In this document: piece by piece, positions 9,801 through 17,291 of the stretch
How positions within the stretch are numbered: the first letter of the stretch is position 1
How the letters are laid out: each line of letters opens with the position of its first letter
DNA from: Ottelia alismoides
Lineage: Eukaryota > Streptophyta > Magnoliopsida > Alismatales > Hydrocharitaceae
Assembly: GCA_037367405.1 (NCBI GenBank)
Contig: JAZKJV010005549.1
Coordinates: 62,001 to 126,000, forward strand
Direction of reading: 5' to 3'
Length of the DNA stretch: 64,000 nucleotides
Program-made: the position numbers and the translations under genes
Notes under the pieces: generated by a model
Databases searched by the model: none
What the model saw: the letters and a program-made list of their open reading frames with translations, nothing else
Told to the model about the DNA's origin: nothing

Positions 9801-9926
9801 GGGGGACGAGGCTCGTACCAGGGCTCCGGAGACGGCTTGTTGGGACGAATCCACGACGCGGCCGCTCAACGTGGTGGTGGTGACTTGCGCCGACAGGGTG
9901 GACAGCGCCAGGAGTACGAAGAACAC
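6900..9926 (-). CDS. TonB-dependent receptor with N-terminal carboxypeptidase-regulatory-like domain
   Basis: This is a roughly 1008-residue outer-membrane protein of the Oar-like type that is abundant in Solibacter relatives. After a signal peptide (FFVLLALSTLSAQ) comes a carboxypeptidase-regulatory-like beta-sandwich (VVDSSQQAVSGALVRASSP), then the plug domain (LPLNRRDFLQLALLAPGV and LLDGADNNDP), then the beta barrel, ending in a typical strand, MQFSLRLSF. These receptors import large ligands using TonB energy; the ligand is not predictable. The frame stays open up to an ATG at 9983, but I prefer the GTG at 9924-9926: it gives a normal signal peptide, avoids overlap with the divergent gene, and has a CATTAT -10-like element 7 nt upstream. 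Confidence 0.9.
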   Translation of the reverse strand: MFFVLLALSTLSAQVTTTTLSGRVVDSSQQAVSGALVRASSPALDRETSTLADGSYSLPALPPGVYEVAVRAPRFAEARANVTLTVHTPRRADFTLAIAPVTQSVEVRAQADSAELGVAIDRQQIADLPLNRRDFLQLALLAPGVAPPVEGSQLAQRQSFAMHVNGAREEANDFLLDGADNNDPNTNRYALQPPVDAIEEFQLATNGHSAEYGRNAGGQVNVVTRRGTDTWHGFAYEYLRNRHLDARNYFASTQAQYVRNQFGGGAGGAVKKRSTFVFANWDGLRERRGIPRVATVPTALMRTGNLSELPGTPLDPFTRQPFPNKTVPATRLHPLAARVLNLFPAPNLPGAAGNLLTQPVLAGDQNQWNARLDQRVRDKHLFTLRYSSGTQQLFEPFAQDTASIPGFGSDIADRGDNATAQYQHVFTPSLTATFLAAYNRVARAVIQENARTDVNAAWGVNWLPRAASDFGYPAFNIAGFSSVGDTTQLPIDRTGDTVQLNTVAGWTRARHGVKFGVEHRRNRHDGINNILTRGSLTFSGAVSGTGASDALLGYPSLGIQATADALQQLRMHSTNAFVQDDWKVTRRLTLNLGLRYEYNTPAYDPRSLLSTLDVASGRLQSVRSGTLPDRNNVAPRLGFAWSVDDRTVIRGAYGLFFDAGLLLANTALYFNPPQFVIRVFFPTATSLLTLSDPFPRTGGITPPASLSTLAKDATTAYMPHWNFSVQRTVARGTATIAYAGSQGRHLLRSRDLNQPTPAAGDLSPRRPYPAFANVFYTESGASSVYHSLQVSYQRPLAQRWSLLAAYAYAKSIDDASAFLGTRGDKNFPQDSRNFRAERGLSSFDQRQRATAALVWRAPAKLETSVLASAASGQPFTPLLRFDNSNTGNSGGQFGNDRPDVLRKPSLANPGPNAWFDTAAFAVPSRYRFGSAGRNILTGPGLASVDASVARGFKLAERVALRLEAQAFNFFNRTNFDLPERFADEPSTFGRIFSAKAPRQMQFSLRLSF

Positions 9927-9932
9927 TCTTTG

Positions 9933-9939
9933 TATAATG
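9933..9939. promoter_or_regulatory. Bidirectional -10 region, TonB receptor / sugar dehydrogenase
   Basis: TATAAT at 9933-9938 (plus strand) ends 7 nt before the ATG at 9946. The reverse complement of 9934-9939 is CATTAT, which ends 7 nt before the GTG at 9926 on the minus strand. The two -10 elements share five bases. No good -35 hexamer is visible on either side. Both messages would be leaderless or nearly so; this is inferred from spacing. Confidence 0.5.
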
Positions 9940-9945
9940 CAACGG

Positions 9946-11751
9946 ATGCGCTTCAACCGCCTTCTGTTACTGGTGGCTGCCACGTTGCTGGCTCAGACCC
10001 TGCCCTCGACCAAGGAACAAGTGGCGCGGCCCGGTGGCCGCCTGCCCGGAAATCCCAAGGTCGCGTTGGTGAAAGTGGCCGAGGGGTTCAACGATCCCAC
10101 CAACGTCGCCAGCCCGATGGACGGCACCGGCCGGCTCTTCGTGGTGGAGCGCGTGGGCCGCGTGAAGATCGTGAACAAGGACGGCAAGGTAAACCCGCAG
10201 CCCTTCCTCGATCTGACCAAGATCAATCCGTTGGGCAGCGACGTGCAAACCGGCTTCGTGGAGCAGGGCCTCTACTCGCTGGCCTTCCATCCGCAGTTCC
10301 GCGACAACGGCTATTTCTACGTGCACTACGCTTCGCTGCCGTTCAATGGCGACGGCGTGATCGTGCGCTTCCAGGTGGATCCGAAGAGCCCCAATGTGAT
10401 GACGCCGGAGCGCACCAACGCCACCGCGAAAGTGCTGATGCGGATCGAGCAGCCTTACTACAACCACAACGGCGGCCAGATCGAGTTCGGTCCGGACGGC
10501 TTTCTCTACATCGGCTCCGGCGACGGCGGTTGGGAAGGCGACCCCTACGGCGCCGGCCAGGACCTGACTACGTGGCTCGGCAAGATGCTGCGCATCGACG
10601 TGAACACCGCCGACGACGATTCGGTGCCCTACAAGATTCCGAAAGACAACCCCTTCGCCCGCGCGCGCGACGAGCGCCTGATGCAGCTTTTCGGCATCAG
10701 CGAAGTGGACTTCGCGAAGATCAAGACGCGCGTGCGGCCGGAGATTTGGGCGTTCGGGCTGCGCAACCCTTATGAGTTCTCCTTCGACCCCAAGAGCGGC
10801 GACATGTTCATTGCCGACGTGGGCCAGAACCACTGGGAGGAAATTCACTATCAGCCGAAGAGCTCGAAGGGCGGCGAGAACTATGGCTGGAACTTGATGC
10901 AGGGTTCCTGGTGCCACCCGATGACGGGCCCCAACGACAAGTGCCCCACCGTCGGCGTACTGCCCGCTGGTGAGTATCCGCACGAGGTTTCTTATCCTGG
11001 CGCCGCGCCGCTGAAGGACGGCCATGGCTGCTCCATCGAAGGCTTGGGCGTGGCGAACTACGGCGGCATGACCAAGACGTATCTGGTGGGCGATTGGTGC
11101 ACGGGCCGCCTGTTCGGCCTGGCGTGGGACGGTGCGAAGTGGCAGCTTCAGGAAATGCTGCACACCAATCTGCAGTTCACCGCCGGCGGCAATGGAGAAG
11201 ACGGCTATGTGTATGCCGTGAACTGCAATTGCTTCTATACGGCCGACCGTGGCCCGATGGGCAACCCGCCCGGCGCGCTGTGGCGCATCGTGCCGGCTTC
11301 CGAAGTGAAGCCCGGCCAGGAGACGGCGATGACCGTGCAGCAGATCAGCCAGACCGTCGCGCCCACCTCCGGCGCGCCCGTGTTCCGCCATCCGCTGAAC
11401 AACGCTGAACTGAAGCTGACGCAGTATCCGAACGAGACGGTGACGCCGAAGGTGCTCGACTTCCAGAAGAGCGGCAAGAACCCGTATCGCGGCGACAAGG
11501 ACGCCATCGCCGCCGGCCGCGCGACGTACGACCAGTGGTGCGCCGCGTGCCACCTCGCCGATGGCACCGGGCGCATTGGCTCCAACATTGTCGATGCGCA
11601 GGTCACCTATCCGCGCGTCGCCAACGACGTGGGCATGTTCGAGGCCATCTATGCCGGCGCCAGCGGCGCCATGCAGCCCTTTGGCAATCGCCTGACGCAG
11701 GATGAGATCCTGCGCCTGATGGCGTTCATTGAATCCATCAAGAAGAAGTAG
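9946..11751 (+). CDS. PQQ-dependent sugar dehydrogenase-like protein fused to cytochrome c
   Basis: This is a 601-residue periplasmic protein. After a signal peptide (MRFNRLLLLVAATLLAQ) it has a six-bladed propeller of the soluble glucose/sorbosone dehydrogenase type (GRLFVVERVGRV, LAFHPQF, NHNGGQIEFGPDGFLYIGSGDGG, RNPYEFSFDP), which oxidises aldoses with PQQ. A cytochrome c domain follows, with the heme motif CAACH near residue 529 and a distal Met segment (AMQPFGNRLT). The fusion would pass electrons from sugar to heme in one polypeptide. ATG at 9946 is preferred over 9937 because a TATAAT lies 7 nt upstream of it. The LRR gene follows after 11 bp. Confidence 0.87.
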   Translation: MRFNRLLLLVAATLLAQTLPSTKEQVARPGGRLPGNPKVALVKVAEGFNDPTNVASPMDGTGRLFVVERVGRVKIVNKDGKVNPQPFLDLTKINPLGSDVQTGFVEQGLYSLAFHPQFRDNGYFYVHYASLPFNGDGVIVRFQVDPKSPNVMTPERTNATAKVLMRIEQPYYNHNGGQIEFGPDGFLYIGSGDGGWEGDPYGAGQDLTTWLGKMLRIDVNTADDDSVPYKIPKDNPFARARDERLMQLFGISEVDFAKIKTRVRPEIWAFGLRNPYEFSFDPKSGDMFIADVGQNHWEEIHYQPKSSKGGENYGWNLMQGSWCHPMTGPNDKCPTVGVLPAGEYPHEVSYPGAAPLKDGHGCSIEGLGVANYGGMTKTYLVGDWCTGRLFGLAWDGAKWQLQEMLHTNLQFTAGGNGEDGYVYAVNCNCFYTADRGPMGNPPGALWRIVPASEVKPGQETAMTVQQISQTVAPTSGAPVFRHPLNNAELKLTQYPNETVTPKVLDFQKSGKNPYRGDKDAIAAGRATYDQWCAACHLADGTGRIGSNIVDAQVTYPRVANDVGMFEAIYAGASGAMQPFGNRLTQDEILRLMAFIESIKKK

Positions 11752-11762
11752 TAGGGAGACTC

Positions 11763-12306
11763 ATGCAAGCGCCCGCAGCAAAGAAAGCGCCGGCCGCCGC
11801 GAAGGCGGCTCCGGCGAAAGCCGCCCCTGTGAAGCCCGGCGACGAAGCCGGCGCTATCGCCGCCATTGAGAAAGCCGGCGGCGCCGTGCGTCCGCTGGCC
11901 CAGAACGACGATCGCCGTGAGGTGAGCTTCTATCTGGCCGGCGCGGCCATCAAGGACGCGCAGGTGGCGCCCATCACCGCGTTGAAGAAAGTGGTGTGGG
12001 TGCACCTGGGCAAGACCGGCATTACCGATGCCGCGCTCGGCTATTTGAAAGGCCTCACCGAGCTCGAGCAGCTTCACCTCGAGAACACCGCCATCACCGA
12101 CAAGGGCTTGGTGAACCTGAAGGGCCTGACGAAGCTGACGTATCTGAACCTCTACGGCACCGCCGTTACCGACGCCGGTCTCGAACAGTTGACCGGCCTG
12201 ACGGCGTTGAAGAGCGTCTATGTCTGGCAGACGAAAGTGACCGACGCGGGGGATCGACAAGCTGAAGAAGGCGATCCCCGGCGTCAATGTCGTGAAGGGC
12301 TGGTAG
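11763..12306 (+). CDS. Leucine-rich-repeat protein, frameshifted near its 3' end
   Basis: This is a protein of about 180 residues with an Ala/Lys/Pro-rich N terminus followed by LRR units of the type LKGLTELEQLHLENTAITDKG, each about 24 residues. Such LRR segments are usually found as C-terminal domains of planctomycete-type cytochrome proteins; here the LRR stands alone next to a cytochrome fusion. A run of five G at 12248-12252 shifts the frame after VTDAG. Reading with four G restores the family's usual ending and a TAG at 12304-12306, whereas the unshifted frame runs antisense into the next gene to 12407. No signal peptide is evident. RBS-like GGGAG lies before the ATG. Confidence 0.75.
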
Positions 12307-12310
12307 CCGC

Positions 12311-14343
12311 TCACTCCGGCTTGTATTCGCGCTCGAGATTCTTCTTGATCTCGGCCTCGGTGAACCACAGCGGCTTGAAGCGGTGCTCGGCGAAGAGGCC
12401 GAGCTGATCGCAGGCGTGCTTTGATTGCGCGTCGCTACTCTGCCCGTAGCTGATTACGGAGACGGCGCGCAACGGCTTCGTGAACTCGACGGAGAGAATC
12501 CACGCGTCGCCAAAACCGGCGTGGCCGCGCTTTTCATTGATGAAGCCGGCGGCGTTCTTGCCGTCAGGCTGCGGTTCGAAATTCAGCACGCGGTAGACGC
12601 CGTAGGTGCCGAACGCGCCGTCGCCCGGCAGGTCTTTCTCCAGACAGCGGAAGCGATTCACATCGCCATAAGCGACGGCTTCGTCGCCGTACTTCGCCTT
12701 CGTCGTCTTCATCGCGTCGCGCAGGCACTTCAGCGCGAACTCCGGGTCGCCCAGTCCGCGCGGCGTCTCGAGCGGCTTGGCGCGGTCGAACTTCACGGCG
12801 AACGGCGTCTTGCTCTTCAGGTAGGGCTGCGCGAAAGCGAGGAAGAGCACGGCGCCTTTGCTTGACGCATTCACGTGGCCATCCCAGGCTTCGAGCACGG
12901 CGGCGGCGCGGGCGAGGTCAGGGTCGCCATTGGCGCGCGCGGCTTTGATCAAATCCCCGCGCAGGCGATCGGCCAGCAGCACCTTGTTCGTGTGCTTGAG
13001 CTGCCAGGCTTCTTCGAGCGAGTACTTCTTGTCGCTGCCGTTCAGCGCTTCGAGCATCACGGATTGGCGCAGGCGGAGGTCGCCGTTCTCGAAGGTCTTC
13101 GGGAACTTCGTCGCGTCCAGCGGATCCGTCAGGTTCGTATACCAGGGCGCATCATTCGAATTGGCGATGTAGCCGCCCTTGGGATTCGTCAACTGCGGAA
13201 ACTCGTGGAAGGCATAGAAGTCCTTCCAGATGTATTTGGGCTCACCGGGCACGGGGCGGGTGTAATCGGTGCCGTCCTCGAGGCGGCGCGGCAGGCGAGC
13301 GTTCCACGCGTAGTAGATGTTGCCCGCCGCGTCGGCGTAGGTGAAGTGGGAGAACGGAATCAGGCCGAGCTCCATCACCTGCTTGAACTCCTTCAAGTTC
13401 TTCGTCTTCGCCAAGAGATAGAACCCCTCGTAGTAGCGCACGGCGTCGAGCCCCGCGCTGCGGACCACGTAGATCTTCTCCTTCGTGCGGCGGATCACGG
13501 GGCCGAGATGCGAATCCCAGTAGTCGCGCGATTGCTCGCCGATTTTCACCGTGTGCTTCTTTAGCGGCATCGGTTTACCGTCGAACAGGTATTGGTCGCC
13601 CTCGAGCGCTTTGAAGGTGAAGACATCGACCAGGTCCGGCGAGTTGTTCGTGTTCACCCAGCCCAAATGCGAATTGAAGCCCGCGCGTAGCACCGGAATG
13701 CCCGGCAGCGTGGAGCCGAAGAAATCGATCCTTGCCGGGCACCTTCACGTGCGCTTCCCAATACAGCGAGCCCCATTGCAGGTGCGGATTGCCGACGAGA
13801 TCGGCGCGCCGGATTTCGTCCGCGAGCCATGCAGCGCGAACGCATTCGAGCCCGCTTCGGTGACGTAGGGATCGAGGTCGCCTTCGCGATTCAAGTCCGG
13901 CGCGTTCGCGGCGCTCGAAATGCCGGCGAGTCCACCGGAGCGGGTGAGCGCGAGCACGTCGGCGCCGGTGAACACGGGAATCCACGCGGGCAGCTTTGCG
14001 CGATGCGTTTCGACGTAGCGGTTGACGCCGGAGATATAGGAATCGACGAGCATCTTGTACAGAGGCGGCAGGGCTTTGTACGCGCGTTCCGATTCTTCGA
14101 CGTTGTGAAATTGGAGCACCCGGAAGTCGTCTTCGATTTTTCCGCCGACCTCGTGCGATCGGCCGCGGGCACCCAGGAAGCGTTTGGCAATTTCGACGGC
14201 GTGGTCTTCTGCCTGCGCATAACCGAGCCCGTAGGAAGCGGCAGCTTCGGTGCGGGCCAGAATGTGAGGAACTCCGTAAGTATCGCGGCGGATGGTGACC
14301 TGGTCACTCAACGCGCGGCGGAGAGCAGCAGCAGAACAAACAT
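12311..14343 (-). pseudogene. Penicillin-acylase-family hydrolase, broken by frameshifts
   Basis: This is a periplasmic N-terminal nucleophile hydrolase of the penicillin/acyl-homoserine-lactone acylase family, about 677 residues when all frames are considered. The family's TYGVPHI and GLGYAQAEDH segments and the GSNAF motif containing the nucleophile Ser are visible in the N-terminal piece (13745-14343), and FNSHLGWVNTNN opens the C-terminal piece (12311-13693). A missing base near 13800 and an extra base at 13731-13732 put about 70 bp in a third frame that contains a stop. A third indel near 14313 separates a clear signal peptide (MFVLLLLSAA, ATG at 14343) from the body. All else is well conserved, so sequencing error is as likely as real inactivation. 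Confidence 0.8.
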
Positions 14344-14348
14344 GGTTC

Positions 14349-14354
14349 ATTATA
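14349..14354 (-). promoter_or_regulatory. -10 element of the acylase gene
   Basis: A perfect TATAAT on the minus strand ends 5 nt before the ATG at 14343 that begins the acylase signal peptide. The spacing implies a leaderless transcript. No recognisable -35 hexamer lies 16-18 bp upstream. Confidence 0.45.
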
Positions 14355-14357
14355 CTC

Positions 14358-14386
14358 TTGACGAAATCCGCGTAAGTAGTTAGACT
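14358..14386 (+). promoter_or_regulatory. Sigma-70-type promoter reading into the tRNA-like RNA and slipin
   Basis: TTGACG (14358-14363), a 17-bp spacer and TAGACT (14381-14386) form the best -35/-10 pair seen in the window. Transcription would start near 14393, about 113 nt upstream of the tRNA-like element and 420 nt upstream of the slipin gene. The hexamers are seen directly; activity is inferred. Confidence 0.55.
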
Positions 14387-14813
14387 AAGTCCTGGGTACA
14401 CACTCATGATTCTTCTATGCCAAAGGTTGGGGTTCGAACGCCTCACCGGTGCGGACCGCCTCGGTCACCGCATGCCGGCGTGGAAAGGCACGTGCCCTCC
14501 CTCCCCTGGATATAGCTCAGCCTGGTAAGAGCACGAGACTGAAGCTCTCGGAGTCGCGGGTTCGATTCCCGCTATCCCCTTTACTGCCTGCAAAGCAGTT
14601 CCCAACCCCCATCGCCGCTCCCCGCAACCCGGTCCCGTTCACTCTGAACAGCGGACGCCGCGTTCTGCGATCCCTTTGAAACTGGCCAGCCCGGTGGTTT
14701 AGGACGGGCCTCTTGAAGAGACTCCCGCTCGACTTCCGTGGTCCGGAGAGCGGGGGGCGGACTTACTTGCGTTTACTCAAAATAATAAACAAACAAGAAA
14801 GGAAGTAACTCCC
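14387..14813 (+). other. Non-coding stretch with hairpins and tRNA-like element upstream of slipin
   Basis: About 430 bp without a protein gene. From left to right it holds a strong hairpin at 14450-14472 (TGCGGACCG against CGGTCACCGCA with a 2-nt bulge, loop CCT), the tRNA-like element at 14506-14580, a weak hairpin near 14584-14598, and a nested hairpin near 14724-14752 (CCGCTC against GAGCGG, with TCCG/CGGA inside). An A+T-rich leader with GAAAGGAAG then leads into the slipin ATG. I could not fold the last hairpin region into a second tRNA. The whole could be one structured non-coding RNA plus leader. Confidence 0.5.
14506..14580 (+). tRNA. tRNA-Phe(GAA)-like element with imperfect acceptor stem
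   Basis: A cloverleaf is visible: D stem GCTC/GAGC (14515-14518, 14529-14532), anticodon stem CGAGA/TCTCG with loop CTGAAGC and anticodon GAA at 14541-14543, a 5-nt variable region, and T stem GCGGG/CCCGC with loop TTCGATT. In the acceptor stem only the inner five pairs form; the outer two (14506-14507 with 14578-14579) are C/C and T/C mismatches, and CCA is not encoded. G rather than A follows the anticodon, which is unusual for bacterial tRNA-Phe. It could be a tRNA with a sequence error, a decayed tRNA, or a tRNA-mimicking non-coding RNA. Confidence 0.55.
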
Positions 14814-15935
14814 ATGTTCATTTACAAGAAGATCCTCGTTGGCGACCAGGAGCGCGTGCTGGTGACGCGCCGGAACCGCTTCGCGTGCATCCTCGAGCCC
14901 GGCATCTACCGCATCTTCGGCGCGCCCGGCACGCTCGGCACCGAAACCTACTCGCTGCGCACCGGGCTCTTCACGGGGGACTGGGCGAGCTTCCTGGTGA
15001 AGAACCGGCCGGAGATCGTGGAGCGCTTCTTCAACGTCGTGGAGACCCGCGACGGTGAGGTGGCGTTGATCTTCGTGGAGGGCAAGCTGGCCGGCCTTCA
15101 GGGCCCGGCGCAGCGCGCTCTCTACTGGAAGCAGGCGGAGATCACCGCCGAGGTGATCAACGCCGCGGAGCAGCTCGAGGTGCCTCCGGCGAAGCTCGCC
15201 GCGCTCGAGCCGCGCGGCCTGCTGGCCTACGCGGTGTTGGCGACCGTCGAAGAGGGCCGCGTGGGCCTGCTCTTCGTCGACAACCGCTTCGTGCGCACGC
15301 TCACGCCGGGACGCTATGCGTTCTGGAAGGTGGCGGGACTGCCGCGCGTCGAGACCATCGACCTGCGCCGGCAAACGCTCGAGGTGCCGGGGCAGGAGAT
15401 CCTGACGCGCGACAAGGTGTCGATCCGGGTGAACATCCTGGCGGAATACCAGGTGGTGGACCCGGTGCGCGCCAAGACCGCCGTGAAGGACTACGCCGAG
15501 ACGCTCTATCGGACGCTGCAGCTCGCCGTGCGGCAGACGCTCGGCAAGCGGACGCTCGAGCAGGTGCTCGAGGAGAAAACCGACGTCGACCCGCAGGCGG
15601 TGGCGGAGGTGCGCGCCCAGATGGACGAGCTGGGCGTGCGCGTCTTCAACCTGGCGTTCAAGGACATCGTCCTGCCGGGTGAGATGCGCGAGATCCTCAA
15701 TCGCGTGGTGGCGGCGGAGAAGGAGGCGCAGGCCAACCTGATCCGCCGGCGCGAGGAGACGGCGGCGACGCGCTCCTTGCTGAACACCGCCAAGTTGATG
15801 GAGGACAACCCGGTGCTCGTCCGGCTGAAGGAGCTCGAGACGCTCGAGAAGCTCACCGCCAAGGTGGATCGCATCACCGTGAGCGGCGGCTTCGAGGGGC
15901 TGCTCGAGAATCTGCTCGAGAAGAAAGGAGGGTGA
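14814..15935 (+). CDS. Slipin family (SPFH/band 7) protein
   Basis: This is a 373-residue SPFH-domain protein. The N-terminal third is a beta-rich segment (MFIYKKILVGDQERVLVTRRNRF) that precedes the SPFH core (LEVPGQEILTRDKVSIRVNILAEYQVVDP, then YAETLYRTLQLAVRQTLG). A helical coiled-coil region (VVAAEKEAQANLIRRREETAATRSLL) ends the protein. There is no obvious transmembrane helix, so membrane association would be peripheral. Slipins of this length recur in RNA-repair operons with RtcB ligase and Ro/TROVE proteins. Those partners are not in this window, but a tRNA-like element lies just upstream. The start is supported by GAAAGGAAG upstream. The HNH gene follows at once with its own strong RBS. 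Confidence 0.85.
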   Translation: MFIYKKILVGDQERVLVTRRNRFACILEPGIYRIFGAPGTLGTETYSLRTGLFTGDWASFLVKNRPEIVERFFNVVETRDGEVALIFVEGKLAGLQGPAQRALYWKQAEITAEVINAAEQLEVPPAKLAALEPRGLLAYAVLATVEEGRVGLLFVDNRFVRTLTPGRYAFWKVAGLPRVETIDLRRQTLEVPGQEILTRDKVSIRVNILAEYQVVDPVRAKTAVKDYAETLYRTLQLAVRQTLGKRTLEQVLEEKTDVDPQAVAEVRAQMDELGVRVFNLAFKDIVLPGEMREILNRVVAAEKEAQANLIRRREETAATRSLLNTAKLMEDNPVLVRLKELETLEKLTAKVDRITVSGGFEGLLENLLEKKGG

Positions 15936-15940
15936 CGCCC

Positions 15941-16441
15941 ATGTCTGGCCGATCAACGGTGCTCGTGCTCAATGCGAGCTACGAGCCCGTCCAAACTGCC
16001 AGCGTCCGGCGCGCGGTGGTGCTGGTGCTGAAAGGCGCCGCCACCATTGAAGCGCGGGACGCGGGCGAGCTTCGTTCCGCCCGCGCCGCGCATGCGGTGC
16101 CCGCCGTGATCCGGTTGACCGCCTATCGCCGGATTCCGCGCGGAGCTCTCAGCGCGTCGCGGCCTCACATCCTCCTGCGCGACCGGAACACATGCCAGTA
16201 CTGCGTGCGCGTGTTCCGGCCCGCTGAGCTCACGCTCGACCACGTGTTGCCGCGTTCGCGCGGCGGCGCGTCGACGTGGGAAAACCTGGTGGCCTGTTGC
16301 CACGCGTGCAACCGCCGCAAAGCGGACCGCACGCCCGACGAAGCGCGCCTGACGCTCCACCGCCAGCCACGCCGGGCTCATCGCCTGGTGATGTGGCAGA
16401 GCGCCGAGGTCAGCGCGTGGCGGCCCTATCTGTTCGCGTGA
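15941..16441 (+). CDS. HNH endonuclease
   Basis: This encodes 166 residues of an HNH nuclease of the widespread stand-alone type (VLVLNASYEPVQTASVRRAVVLVLKG opening). The zinc-binding pairs CQYC and CHAC and the HNH core LDHVLPRSRGGASTWENLVACCHACNRRKADRTP are complete, so it is probably an active metal-dependent nuclease. ATG at 15941 is chosen over an upstream GTG because AAGGAGG lies 8 nt before it. It is 5 bp downstream of slipin and almost certainly co-transcribed. Substrate (DNA or RNA) cannot be told from sequence. Confidence 0.87.
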   Translation: MSGRSTVLVLNASYEPVQTASVRRAVVLVLKGAATIEARDAGELRSARAAHAVPAVIRLTAYRRIPRGALSASRPHILLRDRNTCQYCVRVFRPAELTLDHVLPRSRGGASTWENLVACCHACNRRKADRTPDEARLTLHRQPRRAHRLVMWQSAEVSAWRPYLFA

Positions 16442-16442
16442 G

Positions 16443-17270
16443 CTACCAGATGGGATCGTCGTCCGGCAGCGGGGGCTCCTCCGGGAACACCGGCTCTTCG
16501 CGCGGATAAAGGAAGCGCAGCACATCGGGCAGGCGATGCGCCCACGCCTGCTCGCTGTGCCCGGCGCCTTCCACCTCCGCATAATGCAGATGCCGTCCCG
16601 CCTGCCAACCGCGTGCCAGCAGCGCATCGCGCAGAAGCCGTGTGTTCTTCACCATCTGCACGTGCGACCTTCCTTCGCGCGTGCCGATATCCAGCCAGAT
16701 GCGCGCCTTCACCGCATGCCGGTTCATGCGCAGCCCGCGTGAGCATGATGCGGTTGTCCCACCAGAGCGACGGCGAAAGAATCGCCAGCTTGCCGAAGAC
16801 GTGTGGCAGGCGGAAGCCGAGATACAACGAGACGAGTCCGCCCAGCGACGAGCCGCCGAGCCCCGTATCCAGCACGCCGGCCAAGGTGCGGAAATGCGAA
16901 TCGACAAACGGCTGATCTCTTCGGTGATCAGGCGGCCATAGAGCTTCGCCTGGCCGCCGCGGCCGCTGCGCAGGTCGCGCGTAATGGCCATTTCATCGAT
17001 GCGCCGCTCGCCGCCGTGATCGATGCCGACGATGATCAACGGGCGAATGCTGCCTTCTTCAATCAGGCGATCGGCCGTCTCACGCACGCGCCACGTCTGG
17101 CCCCAGACGAAAGCGCGATGATCGTCGAACAGATTCTGCCCATCGTTGAGGTAGAGCACCGGATAGCGCTCATGGCCATGCTCATAGCCGGGCGGCAGGT
17201 AGATGGTGAGCTGGCGCTGATTGCCGAGAATGTGCGACCGGAAGTGCTCGACCGCGTGCAAAGTACCCAA
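16443..17270 (-). pseudogene. Enterochelin-esterase-like alpha/beta hydrolase, frameshifted
   Basis: This is a roughly 275-residue esterase-D/Fes-like alpha/beta hydrolase that hydrolyses ester bonds. The family opening is clear (RQLTIYLPPGYEHGHERYPVLYLNDGQNLFD, then IIVGIDHGG). The nucleophile region (GLGGSSLGGLVSLYLGF) lies in a second frame between about 16740 and 16908, flanked by two single-base indels that cancel out. The original frame then resumes and ends with the His-containing GAGHSEQAWAHRL. Conservation on both sides and the exact compensation suggest sequence error. The start is probably TTG at 17268-17270, with TACCCT 5 nt upstream. It converges on the HNH gene with a 1-bp gap. 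Confidence 0.75.
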
Positions 17271-17275
17271 ATCCC

Positions 17276-17285
17276 AGGGTACGCT
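17276..17285. promoter_or_regulatory. Bidirectional -10 region, esterase / ceramidase-like gene
   Basis: On the plus strand TACGCT (17280-17285) ends 6 nt before the ATG at 17292. On the minus strand TACCCT (17281-17276) ends 5 nt before the TTG at 17270. The two hexamers share the central TA. Both spacings predict leaderless transcripts. The role is inferred. Confidence 0.4.
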
Positions 17286-17291
17286 ATGCGC

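Noticed and set aside
8211..10775. Long plus-strand open frame opposite the TonB receptor
   Set aside because: It runs antisense through a conserved receptor and into the sugar dehydrogenase in the wrong frame; no family resemblance.
14421..14445. Second tRNA T-arm (GGTTCGAAC)
   Set aside because: The flanking bases do not form a 5-bp stem and no anticodon or D arm fits on either strand.
14687..14760. tRNA-like fold before slipin
   Set aside because: A nested hairpin forms, but there is no TTCG-type loop or acceptor stem.
14750..14780. Sigma-54 promoter upstream of slipin, as expected for RtcR-type control
   Set aside because: No GG-N10-GC pair with acceptable consensus was found.
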